Part shown: piece by piece, positions 19,450-28,138 of the stretch
Layout: the number at the start of each line of letters is the position of its first letter
How positions within the stretch are numbered: position 1 is the first letter of the stretch
DNA from: Ornithinibacillus contaminans
GTDB lineage: Bacteria > Bacillota > Bacilli > Bacillales > Amphibacillaceae
Assembly (NCBI RefSeq): GCF_001038425.2
Contig: NZ_LDPV02000024.1
Location: 178,304 to 242,303, forward strand
Reading direction: 5' to 3'
Length of the DNA: 64,000 bases
Notes under the pieces: model-generated
What the model saw: the letters and a program-made list of their open reading frames with translations, nothing else
Told to the model about the DNA's origin: nothing
Databases searched by the model: none
Position numbers and translations under genes: made by a program

Positions 19450-20562
19450 TTATAATTTAGCTGATCTACTAATATTTAGTAAAATCCCAACCGAGCAAAG
19501 TGTTAAGGTTAATGATGATCCACCATAGCTTAAAAAAGGCAGCGTAATTCCGGTTACTGGAATTAGACCAATAACAACACTAATGTTAATCATTACTTGA
19601 ATGGTTAACATGGATACAATTCCAAGTGCTAATAATCTGCCAAATGGATCTGGAACCTCTAAGGAAACTCGTAATCCTCGCCAGAATAAAAGGACAAAAA
19701 GCACTAATAGAATTGTCCCACCAATAAAACCAAGCTCTTCTCCGAGAATCGCAAAGATAAAATCTGTTTGTGGTTCTGGCAAATAGAAATACTTTTGTAG
19801 GCTATTCCCTAATCCAACACCCATTAAACCCCCTGGTCCAATAGCATAGAGCGACTGGATAATTTGGAATCCATCACCTAGTGGATCTTGCCACGGATTT
19901 AAAAATGCTGTAATCCTACTTATACGATATGGTGCTGAAATAATTAATAAAGCAAACCCAACTAGACCTAGAACCCCTAGGCCAATGAAATGGCTAATTC
20001 TTGCACCAGATACAAATATCATAACCATACACGTTAAAATCAACACCATGCCCGTTCCTAAATCCGGTTGTAGCATGATTAGACCAAATGCTGCAAAAAC
20101 TAATACCAACGCTGGAAAAAATCCCTTTTTAAACGACGTAATATATTTTTGATTAGTAGATAAATATACAGACAGAAAAATAATCAGACCCAATTTCATA
20201 AACTCGGATGGCTGAATACTAAACGCACCAACACCTATCCAGCTTTGTGCTCCACCACGTGTTAGTCCTATACCCGGTATCAAAACAAGTAATAATAACC
20301 CAAAGCATACGAATAAGATAATGCGTGAGTACTTTGCCCAATTATTATATGGAATGTTCATAAAAAAGAACATCCCTACAACACCTACACCGCTAAATAA
20401 CAGCTGTCTTTTTACAAAATAAAACGAATCCGAATATTTATAATCTGCCCATATATAGGAGGAACTGTAAACCATCACAATTCCGATTAATAATAATAAT
20501 AAAATGATCGTTAACATAAAATAATCTGGCTTGTCCTTATTGGAAATCCGATTACTAAACAA
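19450..20562 (-). CDS. spoVE: Stage V sporulation protein E (SEDS glycosyltransferase)
   Basis: SEDS-family peptidoglycan glycosyltransferase; in B. subtilis SpoVE makes spore cortex with the transpeptidase SpoVD, whose gene is in the same cluster. 370 residues with about ten membrane helices; family blocks are GLTRGGAQSWIGVGAFSIQPSEFMKLGLI, LQPDLGTGMV and PEPQTDFIFAILGEELGFIGG. It starts with TTG at 20562, preceded by AAAGGGGTG, and the resulting N-terminus matches B. subtilis SpoVE. A second SEDS gene (ftsW, 58765-59949) serves division, which supports this assignment. Confidence 0.88.
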   Translation of the reverse strand: MFSNRISNKDKPDYFMLTIILLLLLIGIVMVYSSSYIWADYKYSDSFYFVKRQLLFSGVGVVGMFFFMNIPYNNWAKYSRIILFVCFGLLLLVLIPGIGLTRGGAQSWIGVGAFSIQPSEFMKLGLIIFLSVYLSTNQKYITSFKKGFFPALVLVFAAFGLIMLQPDLGTGMVLILTCMVMIFVSGARISHFIGLGVLGLVGFALLIISAPYRISRITAFLNPWQDPLGDGFQIIQSLYAIGPGGLMGVGLGNSLQKYFYLPEPQTDFIFAILGEELGFIGGTILLVLFVLLFWRGLRVSLEVPDPFGRLLALGIVSMLTIQVMINISVVIGLIPVTGITLPFLSYGGSSLTLTLCSVGILLNISRSAKL

Positions 20563-20606
20563 AAAAACACCCCTTTACCAAGTTGATATAGGGGCAGTGT
20601 TATCTG
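20561..20606 (-). terminator. Hairpin before spoVE
   Basis: The minus strand carries ACACTGCCCCT and AAGGGGTGTTTTTTTT around a 15-nt loop. It looks like a terminator, but the 3' arm also contains the spoVE ribosome-binding site (AAAGGGGTG) and the T-run abuts the TTG start. It may reduce spoVE expression from read-through of the mur genes. Confidence 0.55.
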
Positions 20607-20640
20607 TCATTATTCTATTATATTCTCCTAATACAAGCCC

Positions 20641-21990
20641 CTACTTTATTGTATGCACGGCTTGTATAAACATGTCTCCTCTTTCTTCAAACGTCTTATA
20701 TTGATCCCAGCTTGCACAGGCTGGTGAAAGTAAGATGACATCACCTTCTGCAGAAAAATCATATGCTTTTAAAACGGCATCTTGGACTCGTTCAGCAGTT
20801 ATCACATGCGTAATACCCGCTTTTTCAGCCATTGATCGTAGTTTTGGTGCTGTCTCTCCAAATACAACCAATGCTTTCACATGGTTTAGATATGGGATTA
20901 ATTCGTCAAAACCATTTCCCCGATCAAGTCCACCAGCTAATAAAATAGTTGGTTGTTCGAAGGAAGATAGTGCTTTCTGGGTTGCAAGTATATTGGTTGC
21001 TTTTGAATCATTATAAAACAGACGATTATGGATCGTATCAATATATTGCAGGCGATGTCTCACACCAGTAAATGTTGTTAGAACCTTCCTTATTCCCTCA
21101 TTCGTTGCCCCACTTAATTTAGCAGCACTTATAGCGGCTAGAATGTTCTCTACATTATGCTCTCCAACTAATACAATTTCCTCTAAGGCAATAATCCGTT
21201 CTGACTTAAAATAGACATATTCTTCATCAATCCAGGCACCAGTTTCTATTTTTTGACTAACAGAAAAAGGAACTTTCATGGATTTTGCAGCTTCTACAGC
21301 AACCGATATAGTAGGATCATCTGCATTATAGACGAGATAATCATCTGCTAGTTGATTGGCAAAAATATTGCATTTTGCCTCTTTATAGTTTGCAAATGTT
21401 TTATGATAATCCAAATGCGCTTCAAAAATGTTTAATAGTACAGCAATTTTCGGGCGAAACTTATCAATCCCCATTAACTGGAAGGATGATAGCTCTAAAA
21501 CCATCTGCTCATTATTCCGCAGGCTTCGTGCTGTTTCAGTAGCAACTATTCCGATGTTTCCCGCAACTTTAACAGGCTGGTTACTATGCTCAAGCATTTC
21601 ATAAATAAGTGTTGTAGTAGTTGTCTTACCATTAGAACCAGTGACACCAATAATAGCACCGTCTGCTAGCTGACCTGCCAATTCGATTTCCGTTATCACC
21701 GGAATAGATTGGTTTTGTGCTCGTTGAATCACTTCATTCTCATACGGTATTCCAGGATTCTTAACAACTAAATCAATCCCATCCAGCACGGTTAGCGGGT
21801 GGGATCCTACAATCACATCAGCACCTAGAGCCCGTAGCTCCGTTACGACCGCGTCTGTCTCTGACGTTTTCAAATCATTGACACGAACACGCACTCCACT
21901 ATCAAGTAGAAGCTTCGTTGCAGCAGTGCCGCTTTTGGCAAGACCCAAAACAAGCACCTGCGCATAAGGAAAATCAACTAATTTTTTCAT
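20641..21990 (-). CDS. murD: UDP-N-acetylmuramoylalanine--D-glutamate ligase
   Basis: Adds D-glutamate to UDP-MurNAc-L-Ala, a cytosolic step of peptidoglycan precursor synthesis. The start is placed at the ATG at 21988-21990 ([21 protein letters not shown], 450 aa): it overlaps the mraY stop as ATGA and has GAGGTG upstream, while the longer frame to 22068 runs inside mraY. The ATP-binding loop is [19 protein letters not shown]; the Mur ligase C-terminal domain follows ([23 protein letters not shown]). Normal length. Confidence 0.96.
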   Translation of the reverse strand: MKKLVDFPYAQVLVLGLAKSGTAATKLLLDSGVRVRVNDLKTSETDAVVTELRALGADVIVGSHPLTVLDGIDLVVKNPGIPYENEVIQRAQNQSIPVITEIELAGQLADGAIIGVTGSNGKTTTTTLIYEMLEHSNQPVKVAGNIGIVATETARSLRNNEQMVLELSSFQLMGIDKFRPKIAVLLNIFEAHLDYHKTFANYKEAKCNIFANQLADDYLVYNADDPTISVAVEAAKSMKVPFSVSQKIETGAWIDEEYVYFKSERIIALEEIVLVGEHNVENILAAISAAKLSGATNEGIRKVLTTFTGVRHRLQYIDTIHNRLFYNDSKATNILATQKALSSFEQPTILLAGGLDRGNGFDELIPYLNHVKALVVFGETAPKLRSMAEKAGITHVITAERVQDAVLKAYDFSAEGDVILLSPACASWDQYKTFEERGDMFIQAVHTIK

Positions 21991-22973
21991 CCTAACCACA
22001 CCTCGATGTATATACCTAAAGCAGCGAAGATAAGCCCAAGTGACCAAAACGTTGTAACGACTCGCCATTCCGACCAGCCGACAAGTTCATAATGGTGATG
22101 TAATGGACTCATTTTAAATACTCTTTTTCCGGTAGTTTTAAATGATATAACTTGAATGATAACGGATAGAGTTTCCATGACAAAAACCCCACCAATGATG
22201 ACTAATAAAATCTCTAGTTTTGTTAAAATAGCTACAGCTGCAATAGCACCACCAAGTGCTAATGAACCTGTATCCCCCATAAATACTTTGGCAGGATGTG
22301 CATTAAACACTAAAAACCCTAATAACGCCCCTACAATTGCTATTGAAAATAGCGCCACTTCTGCGTGGGGATTCAGATACCATGCTAAAATGCCAAAAGC
22401 ACCAAATGCAATGGCAGCTGTCCCTGAAAGTAAGCCGTCTAAACCATCTGTAAGGTTAACTGCATTGGATGCCCCTACTAACATAAATACAATAAGAATG
22501 GCATATCCAAAGCCAAGTTCAAATTGAAAGTCTGTTCCTGGTATCGCTATATACGTTGGAAAACCTTGTTTCTTTAAAATAAGATAGAAAATAATAGCAA
22601 TTACTAGTTGACCAATCATTTTTTGTTTTGATGTTAGTCCTAAGTTACGTTTCAATGCTACCTTAATAAAATCATCTAAAAATCCTAGCAAACCATATCC
22701 CAATAGAACAAATAACAGAAGTCCTAATTCATAGCTAATTTCTCCATCACCGTATTTATTCGCCATAATTAGCGATGTAAGTACGATACTTATAACTATG
22801 ATGATACCCCCCATTGTAGGAGTACCAGTTTTTTTCATATGTGATTTCGGTCCTTCTTCTCGAATACTTTGTCCAAACTTTAATCGTCTTAAAAACGGTA
22901 TTAAAATTGGAGACAAGAGGACGGTAATTAAAAATGCGATCGCTATTGTCATTATTAGTACAGTTACACTCAC
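21987..22973 (-). CDS. mraY: Phospho-N-acetylmuramoyl-pentapeptide-transferase
   Basis: Membrane enzyme that transfers phospho-MurNAc-pentapeptide to undecaprenyl phosphate, giving lipid I. 328 residues with ten predicted helices. Conserved motifs are visible: [44 protein letters not shown] and the HHHYE loop. It overlaps murD by 4 bp downstream. Upstream, a (TAATT)9 tandem repeat fills the spacer to murF. Confidence 0.97.
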   Translation of the reverse strand: MSVTVLIMTIAIAFLITVLLSPILIPFLRRLKFGQSIREEGPKSHMKKTGTPTMGGIIIVISIVLTSLIMANKYGDGEISYELGLLLFVLLGYGLLGFLDDFIKVALKRNLGLTSKQKMIGQLVIAIIFYLILKKQGFPTYIAIPGTDFQFELGFGYAILIVFMLVGASNAVNLTDGLDGLLSGTAAIAFGAFGILAWYLNPHAEVALFSIAIVGALLGFLVFNAHPAKVFMGDTGSLALGGAIAAVAILTKLEILLVIIGGVFVMETLSVIIQVISFKTTGKRVFKMSPLHHHYELVGWSEWRVVTTFWSLGLIFAALGIYIEVWLG

Positions 22974-23038
22974 TATTTCTTCCTCCTTCTATTGCCAACC
23001 GTCCAACCACAAGCTGCAAATCCACTTGTTTATAATCA

Positions 23039-23087
23039 TTTAATTTAATTTAATTTAATTTAATTTAATTTAATTTAATTTAATTTG
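23039..23087. repeat. Pentanucleotide tandem repeat (TAATT)9 between murF and mraY
   Basis: Nine uninterrupted copies of TAATT run from 23041 to 23085. The repeat begins about 65 bp upstream of the mraY start and its other end supplies the murF stop codon. Change in copy number would alter the murF-mraY spacer without changing the MurF stop. Confidence 0.95.
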
Positions 23088-24450
23088 CTTTGATTGCTTC
23101 AATTAATGATTCCAACTTCATACCTCTTGAAGCCTTAAATAACAGTAGTGCATCTTGCTTTAGATATGGTTGTAATGCTTCTAGCACATCTTCTTTTTGA
23201 TGAAAATGAGCTACTACTAACATTGGGTACTTCAATTGAACGACATCTGATATGACTTTTGAATCCTCCCCAACTGTAAACAAGGCTGTTATGGAATTAT
23301 CAATAACCTCCGCTACAGCTTCATGCATACTTTTGGATTCACTACCAAGCTCATAAATATCTCCTAGCACTAACACCTTTTCCTTAAAATCAGGTATCTG
23401 GTTGACAACTTGGATTGCTGCCTTCATAGAAGTTGGTGAAGCGTTATATGCATCATTTATGATGGAAACACCATGACGGCCAGTTAATAATTCAAATCGC
23501 ATACCGGTAAGTGTTAATCCATGAAATGCTGCTTGAATTTGATCGAAGCTTATTCCGAGTAATGCTCCTATCACAATACCATATGAAGCGTTTTTGGCAT
23601 GATGATTTCCAAGCAGAGGAATGGAATAAGTATTTCCATCAGAACCAACAAAGGTTGTTTCTCGTCGGTTAATTTCAATCGATGAGATAACAAAATCATT
23701 AGTCGATTCAAATCCCGCCGTCACAACATGGTCCTCATGATGAACAGAAGCAAGTAATGGCTCATCGCCATCAACTATTAACTTCCCATTCTTACTTAGC
23801 CCACTTGTAATTTCTAATTTCGCTTTAGCAATACCTTCACGGGACCCTAAAAACTCAATATGTGATTCCCCTATATTCGTAATGATTGCATAGTCTGGCT
23901 TTGCGAGCTTGGATAGCAATTCAATTTCCCCAAAGCTACTCATTCCCATCTCCAAAACAAGAACCTCTGTATTAGCTTCCATTGCTAATACAGTAAGTGG
24001 TAAACCTATTTCATTATTAAAATTCCCATTCGTATAGTGTGTTCGATATTTTTGCTTAGCAATGGAAGCTACAATATCCTTTGTGGTTGTTTTTCCATTA
24101 GATCCTGTTACCCCAATTACAATCGGATTAACCTTATCGCGATAGCAACTCGCTAATTCTTGTAGTGCAGAAGTCGTATCATCAACATAGTAAACATAAA
24201 CCTTGCTAGTCAGTTGCTCTGGTAGCTTTCTCTTCCGGTCCCACAAAATTGCAATCGCGCCGTTCTGATAGGCTTGCTCAACAAAATCATGGCCATCAAA
24301 ATTCTCACCTATAATTGGAATAAATAGTGCGTCCTCTGATTTTTGGCGACTATCGATCGTTACCGATTTAATTTCTTTTTCGTTTCCCTGATCTCCACTA
24401 CAATCAGTAAAAACTGTCGTTAACCAATTTGTCGTAAATAACATACTCAT
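23080..24450 (-). CDS. murF: UDP-N-acetylmuramoyl-tripeptide--D-alanyl-D-alanine ligase
   Basis: Adds D-Ala-D-Ala to UDP-MurNAc-tripeptide, the last cytosolic precursor step. The 456 residues include the Mur ligase ATP loop [34 protein letters not shown] and INDAYNASPTSMKAAI. The start at 24450 overlaps the murE stop by 4 bp. In B. subtilis murF lies elsewhere beside ddl; here it sits between murE and mraY, an arrangement shared with many other bacteria. Its stop codon is inside the pentanucleotide repeat. Confidence 0.96.
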   Translation of the reverse strand: MSMLFTTNWLTTVFTDCSGDQGNEKEIKSVTIDSRQKSEDALFIPIIGENFDGHDFVEQAYQNGAIAILWDRKRKLPEQLTSKVYVYYVDDTTSALQELASCYRDKVNPIVIGVTGSNGKTTTKDIVASIAKQKYRTHYTNGNFNNEIGLPLTVLAMEANTEVLVLEMGMSSFGEIELLSKLAKPDYAIITNIGESHIEFLGSREGIAKAKLEITSGLSKNGKLIVDGDEPLLASVHHEDHVVTAGFESTNDFVISSIEINRRETTFVGSDGNTYSIPLLGNHHAKNASYGIVIGALLGISFDQIQAAFHGLTLTGMRFELLTGRHGVSIINDAYNASPTSMKAAIQVVNQIPDFKEKVLVLGDIYELGSESKSMHEAVAEVIDNSITALFTVGEDSKVISDVVQLKYPMLVVAHFHQKEDVLEALQPYLKQDALLLFKASRGMKLESLIEAIKAN

Positions 24451-25928
24451 GTCTCCTTAGCCTGTAGTGCTTCTATTGCTACTTCTCTATCATCAAAATG
24501 ATACTTTGTGTGACCAATTTGCTGGTATGTTTCGTGTCCTTTACCAGCAATTAGGACAATATCACCTTGGTTTGCCAACTTTATTGCTTGATGTATTGCT
24601 TTTCTACGATCGATTACTACTTGGTAATTAGTAGCAGTATGTGGTAACCCTACTGTCATATCGTTTAGAATAATTTGCGGATCCTCAGTTCTTGGATTAT
24701 CAGAAGTAAAAATTGCAAAATCAGCATACTGGACCGCAATTTGCGCCATCAATGGTCGCTTAGTACGGTCACGGTCACCACCACAGCCAACAACTACGTA
24801 AATGTTATGTGTCGCAAATTCTTGAATGGTCGCTAATACATTCTCCAATGAATCTGGTGTATGGGCATAATCCACAATAACGGAAAACAACTGGTCATGC
24901 GTAACAGGCTCAAACCGGCCATTAACACCTTGAATGCTTTCATATGCTTTTTTAATAATCGGTAATGAAATTCCAGCAACTAATGCAGCAGTACATGCCG
25001 CTAACATATTGGACACATTAAATTTACCAATTAATTTACTATTAATAACAGTATTTCCATATGGCGTACATAATAAAAAACGCGTTCCAGAAGGTGTCAA
25101 ACGTATATCCTTTGCCATTATGTCTGCTTTAGAAGTGATTCCATATGTAACAACTGGTTGTGCTGTTGATCGTTCAAATTTAGGGCTTGCCGGATCATCC
25201 TGATTAATAATTGCAAACTTCCTACTATCCGTATGATAGCTATTACCTAATTGTGCAAATAAAAGGCTTTTTGCCCGTAAATAATCTTCCATGGATTCGT
25301 GATAATCGAGATGATCCTGCGTCAAATTTGTAAAAATCGCAATATCATAATTACAACCGTAGACCCTACCTAAATCTAGTGCATGTGAGGATACTTCCAT
25401 AATCACCTTCTGCACACCTTCATCCACCATTTTTCGGATTGTCTTTTGTAAAAACAATGCATTTGGTGTCGTATTTTCAATTGGGTAAGTGTCCTGACCA
25501 ATCTTCATTTGAATGGTACCAATGACACCCGTTTTTTCAGCAGCATGATTGAAAATTGTCTCTAATAAATATGTGACGGTTGTCTTTCCATTAGTACCGG
25601 TCACCCCTATTAGCGGAATTTGGTGCGTTGGAAATTGATAATACACCCCTGCCGCAATCGCCAAAAACCGAACTGTATTTGGCACGATAACCACAGGTAC
25701 CTTTACTTTTGTGTCTACTTGTCGTTCAGCCACTATTACACTGGCACCATTTTCAACAGCCTCTTCAACAAAATCATGACCATCTACCGTAAATCCATTA
25801 ATGCAAACGAATAAATCATCTTTTGTAATTTCTCTAGAATCCATTTTAATTGTGTTGATTTCTATGTCGTTAAGTTCAGAGAATTGTTCAGAGAATGGAA
25901 GCAAAGAAAGAATTTGCTTTAGACGCAT
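24447..25928 (-). CDS. murE: UDP-N-acetylmuramoyl-L-alanyl-D-glutamate--2,6-diaminopimelate ligase
   Basis: Adds the third stem residue. The ATP-binding loop is GVTGTNGKTTVTYLLET, and the amino-acid selectivity motif is DNPR in FTSDNPRTEDP, which marks meso-diaminopimelate rather than lysine. The peptidoglycan is therefore predicted to be the DAP type typical of Bacillus. 493 residues, normal. Translation is coupled to murF by a 4-bp overlap; it follows spoVD by 180 bp. Confidence 0.96.
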   Translation of the reverse strand: MRLKQILSLLPFSEQFSELNDIEINTIKMDSREITKDDLFVCINGFTVDGHDFVEEAVENGASVIVAERQVDTKVKVPVVIVPNTVRFLAIAAGVYYQFPTHQIPLIGVTGTNGKTTVTYLLETIFNHAAEKTGVIGTIQMKIGQDTYPIENTTPNALFLQKTIRKMVDEGVQKVIMEVSSHALDLGRVYGCNYDIAIFTNLTQDHLDYHESMEDYLRAKSLLFAQLGNSYHTDSRKFAIINQDDPASPKFERSTAQPVVTYGITSKADIMAKDIRLTPSGTRFLLCTPYGNTVINSKLIGKFNVSNMLAACTAALVAGISLPIIKKAYESIQGVNGRFEPVTHDQLFSVIVDYAHTPDSLENVLATIQEFATHNIYVVVGCGGDRDRTKRPLMAQIAVQYADFAIFTSDNPRTEDPQIILNDMTVGLPHTATNYQVVIDRRKAIHQAIKLANQGDIVLIAGKGHETYQQIGHTKYHFDDREVAIEALQAKET

Positions 25929-26108
25929 TCATTACATCCTTTCTAAATCTCCAACATAATATTCTCTTATCGTATTATATTTAAGTCGGTTCTTCACCTT
26001 CTTAATTTCATTTTCATCCTATCTATTATATCAAATCTAAGCCTGTATCTGAATCATTTTCTTTGAAATTTATCAGCATTTCGAGTTGGTATCAACTACG
26101 AATTCCCT

Positions 26109-28055
26109 CTAATGTTCATGATCTGACTTCTGTTCATCCGACAAATAAATCCTTACCGTCGATCCCGATTCAACCTTTGTACCTGCCTTAGGCTCTTGAT
26201 CAACGATATATTTTCCAGTTCCACTGGATTCAATGGCTAAATCAGAATAGATTTGAACTAAATCACTTTTTGGTAATCCAATTAGGTCTGGTACTTCGAC
26301 CTTTGGTTGTTCTGGCCATTGGTATTCTTTCTCTAATCCATCTGTTCTCGGCTCAACTCCCATTACCCGTAAACTATCTCCAATTACAGTTCCTACAATA
26401 GGAGCTGCTACTGTTCCACCAAATTGTCGCACACCTTTTGGATTATCAATTGCAACATAAACAACTAATTCAGGATCATCAGCCGGGGCAAACCCAATAA
26501 ACGAGACGATATGGTTATTTTCCAGATACCCGCCATTAGGCCCTACCTTTTGTGCTGTACCAGTCTTTCCACCGACCCGATAACCATCAACATATGCTGG
26601 TCTTCCGGTCCCCTGTGCGACAACACTTTCTAGTGCATTTCGAATTTCTTCAGAGGTCGCTTCCGAGATGACTCTATTTTTTAACGAAGGTTCTGTTTGA
26701 CTTACGACTTTATTTGTCTGTGGGTTAATCCATTCCTTAGCAATGTAGGGTTCATATAGGTATCCACCATTAATAGCAGAAGAAACAGCCATAACCTGTT
26801 GAATCGGGGTTACTGATACACCTTGACCGAATGCCGTTGTTGCAAGCTCAACTGGGCCAACGTTTTCTGGTTTAAATAGAATCCCAGTTCCTTCTCCCTG
26901 TAAATCAATACCTGTTTTACTACCAAAGCCAAACTCCTCGATGTAATGAAATAACTTTTCCTTCCCTAACAGTTGCCCAAGATGCACAAATCCAGGGTTA
27001 CACGAATTTTGAACAACCTCTAAATAAGTTTGGCTACCATGCCCGCCAGCTTTCCAGCAATGCAAATGTGCTCCAGCAACTTCAATATCGCCATCATCAA
27101 AGAAAGTATCATTTACTAAATCAACCTTTTTTTCCTCAAGCGCCGCAGCAAGTGTAATTATCTTAAAGGTTGAACCAGGTTCATAAGTGCTCCAAATCGG
27201 TAAATTCCGATTATAGATGGAAGCGTCTACTTCTTGATAGTTCTCCGGTTTGAAAGTCGGCCGTGATGACATGGCTAAGATACCACCTGTATCTGGATCA
27301 ACTACTATGGCAAGTGCACCATCAGGATTATATTTAGCAACTGCTAGATCTAATTCCCGCTCAATGATTGTCTGAATTCGTGAATCAATGGTTGTAACTA
27401 GCTCATAACCATCCTTAGGTGGTGTATATACATCTGCCAGCTGTGTTAACTTACGACCTTTCGCATCCGAATAAAAAGATAAACTTCCCGCATTTCCATT
27501 GAGCAAATCATCATAGTATAACTCTAGCCCCATTAATCCTTGATTATCGATACCCGCAAACCCAAGCACATGGGCTAAATCATCTCCAAAAGGATAATGA
27601 CGAATCGAATCCTTGGCAAGATAAACTCCCTCAAGATTTAATGTTCGAAGCGCCTTTTCCTGTTCTTCTGATAGTTTTCTTCCCTCGGGATGGATATTTA
27701 CCGACATGGCTGATTTCGTCACATATGCATATGCTTTTTCAACAGACATATCTAAAATTTCCGCAAGTTTCTCTGCAGTATCTTTTGGATCGGTTATTTG
27801 CCTTGGCACGACTACTACAGAAGGTGCCGTAACATTTTCTGCTAAAACCTCGCCATTTACATCTAATATTCGGCCACGTTCCGGTTGAAAGGAAATATTT
27901 CTACTCCATGATTCATCTGCCTTCTCCATTAATTGATCACCTAGAATAAATTGTACGTAACCCAGGCGAAGATCAATAATTCCGAAGAAAATTATTCCAA
28001 CAAGAAAAACAGTGACTAATCGTTTTCTAACGGTTACAGTTGATACACGTTTCAT
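26109..28055 (-). CDS. spoVD: Stage V sporulation protein D (class B penicillin-binding protein)
   Basis: Transpeptidase for spore cortex peptidoglycan, partner of SpoVE. 648 residues: one N-terminal membrane helix (VFLVGIIFFGIIDLRLGYVQF), the PBP dimerisation domain, then the transpeptidase domain with STFK (in YEPGSTFKI), SCN and KTG (GGKTGTAQK). A single C-terminal PASTA domain (VEVPDLIGLPKSDLVQIYSDL to IYLSDE) matches SpoVD. Position directly downstream of pbpB and before murE equals B. subtilis. Confidence 0.95.
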   Translation of the reverse strand: MKRVSTVTVRKRLVTVFLVGIIFFGIIDLRLGYVQFILGDQLMEKADESWSRNISFQPERGRILDVNGEVLAENVTAPSVVVVPRQITDPKDTAEKLAEILDMSVEKAYAYVTKSAMSVNIHPEGRKLSEEQEKALRTLNLEGVYLAKDSIRHYPFGDDLAHVLGFAGIDNQGLMGLELYYDDLLNGNAGSLSFYSDAKGRKLTQLADVYTPPKDGYELVTTIDSRIQTIIERELDLAVAKYNPDGALAIVVDPDTGGILAMSSRPTFKPENYQEVDASIYNRNLPIWSTYEPGSTFKIITLAAALEEKKVDLVNDTFFDDGDIEVAGAHLHCWKAGGHGSQTYLEVVQNSCNPGFVHLGQLLGKEKLFHYIEEFGFGSKTGIDLQGEGTGILFKPENVGPVELATTAFGQGVSVTPIQQVMAVSSAINGGYLYEPYIAKEWINPQTNKVVSQTEPSLKNRVISEATSEEIRNALESVVAQGTGRPAYVDGYRVGGKTGTAQKVGPNGGYLENNHIVSFIGFAPADDPELVVYVAIDNPKGVRQFGGTVAAPIVGTVIGDSLRVMGVEPRTDGLEKEYQWPEQPKVEVPDLIGLPKSDLVQIYSDLAIESSGTGKYIVDQEPKAGTKVESGSTVRIYLSDEQKSDHEH

Positions 28056-28138
28056 AGTCCATCTCCTTCACATAGGTAGGCTTGTATCAACTATATGTTA
28101 TAAAAAACTGATTAGAACACTGTTTTCCATTCCACTAA

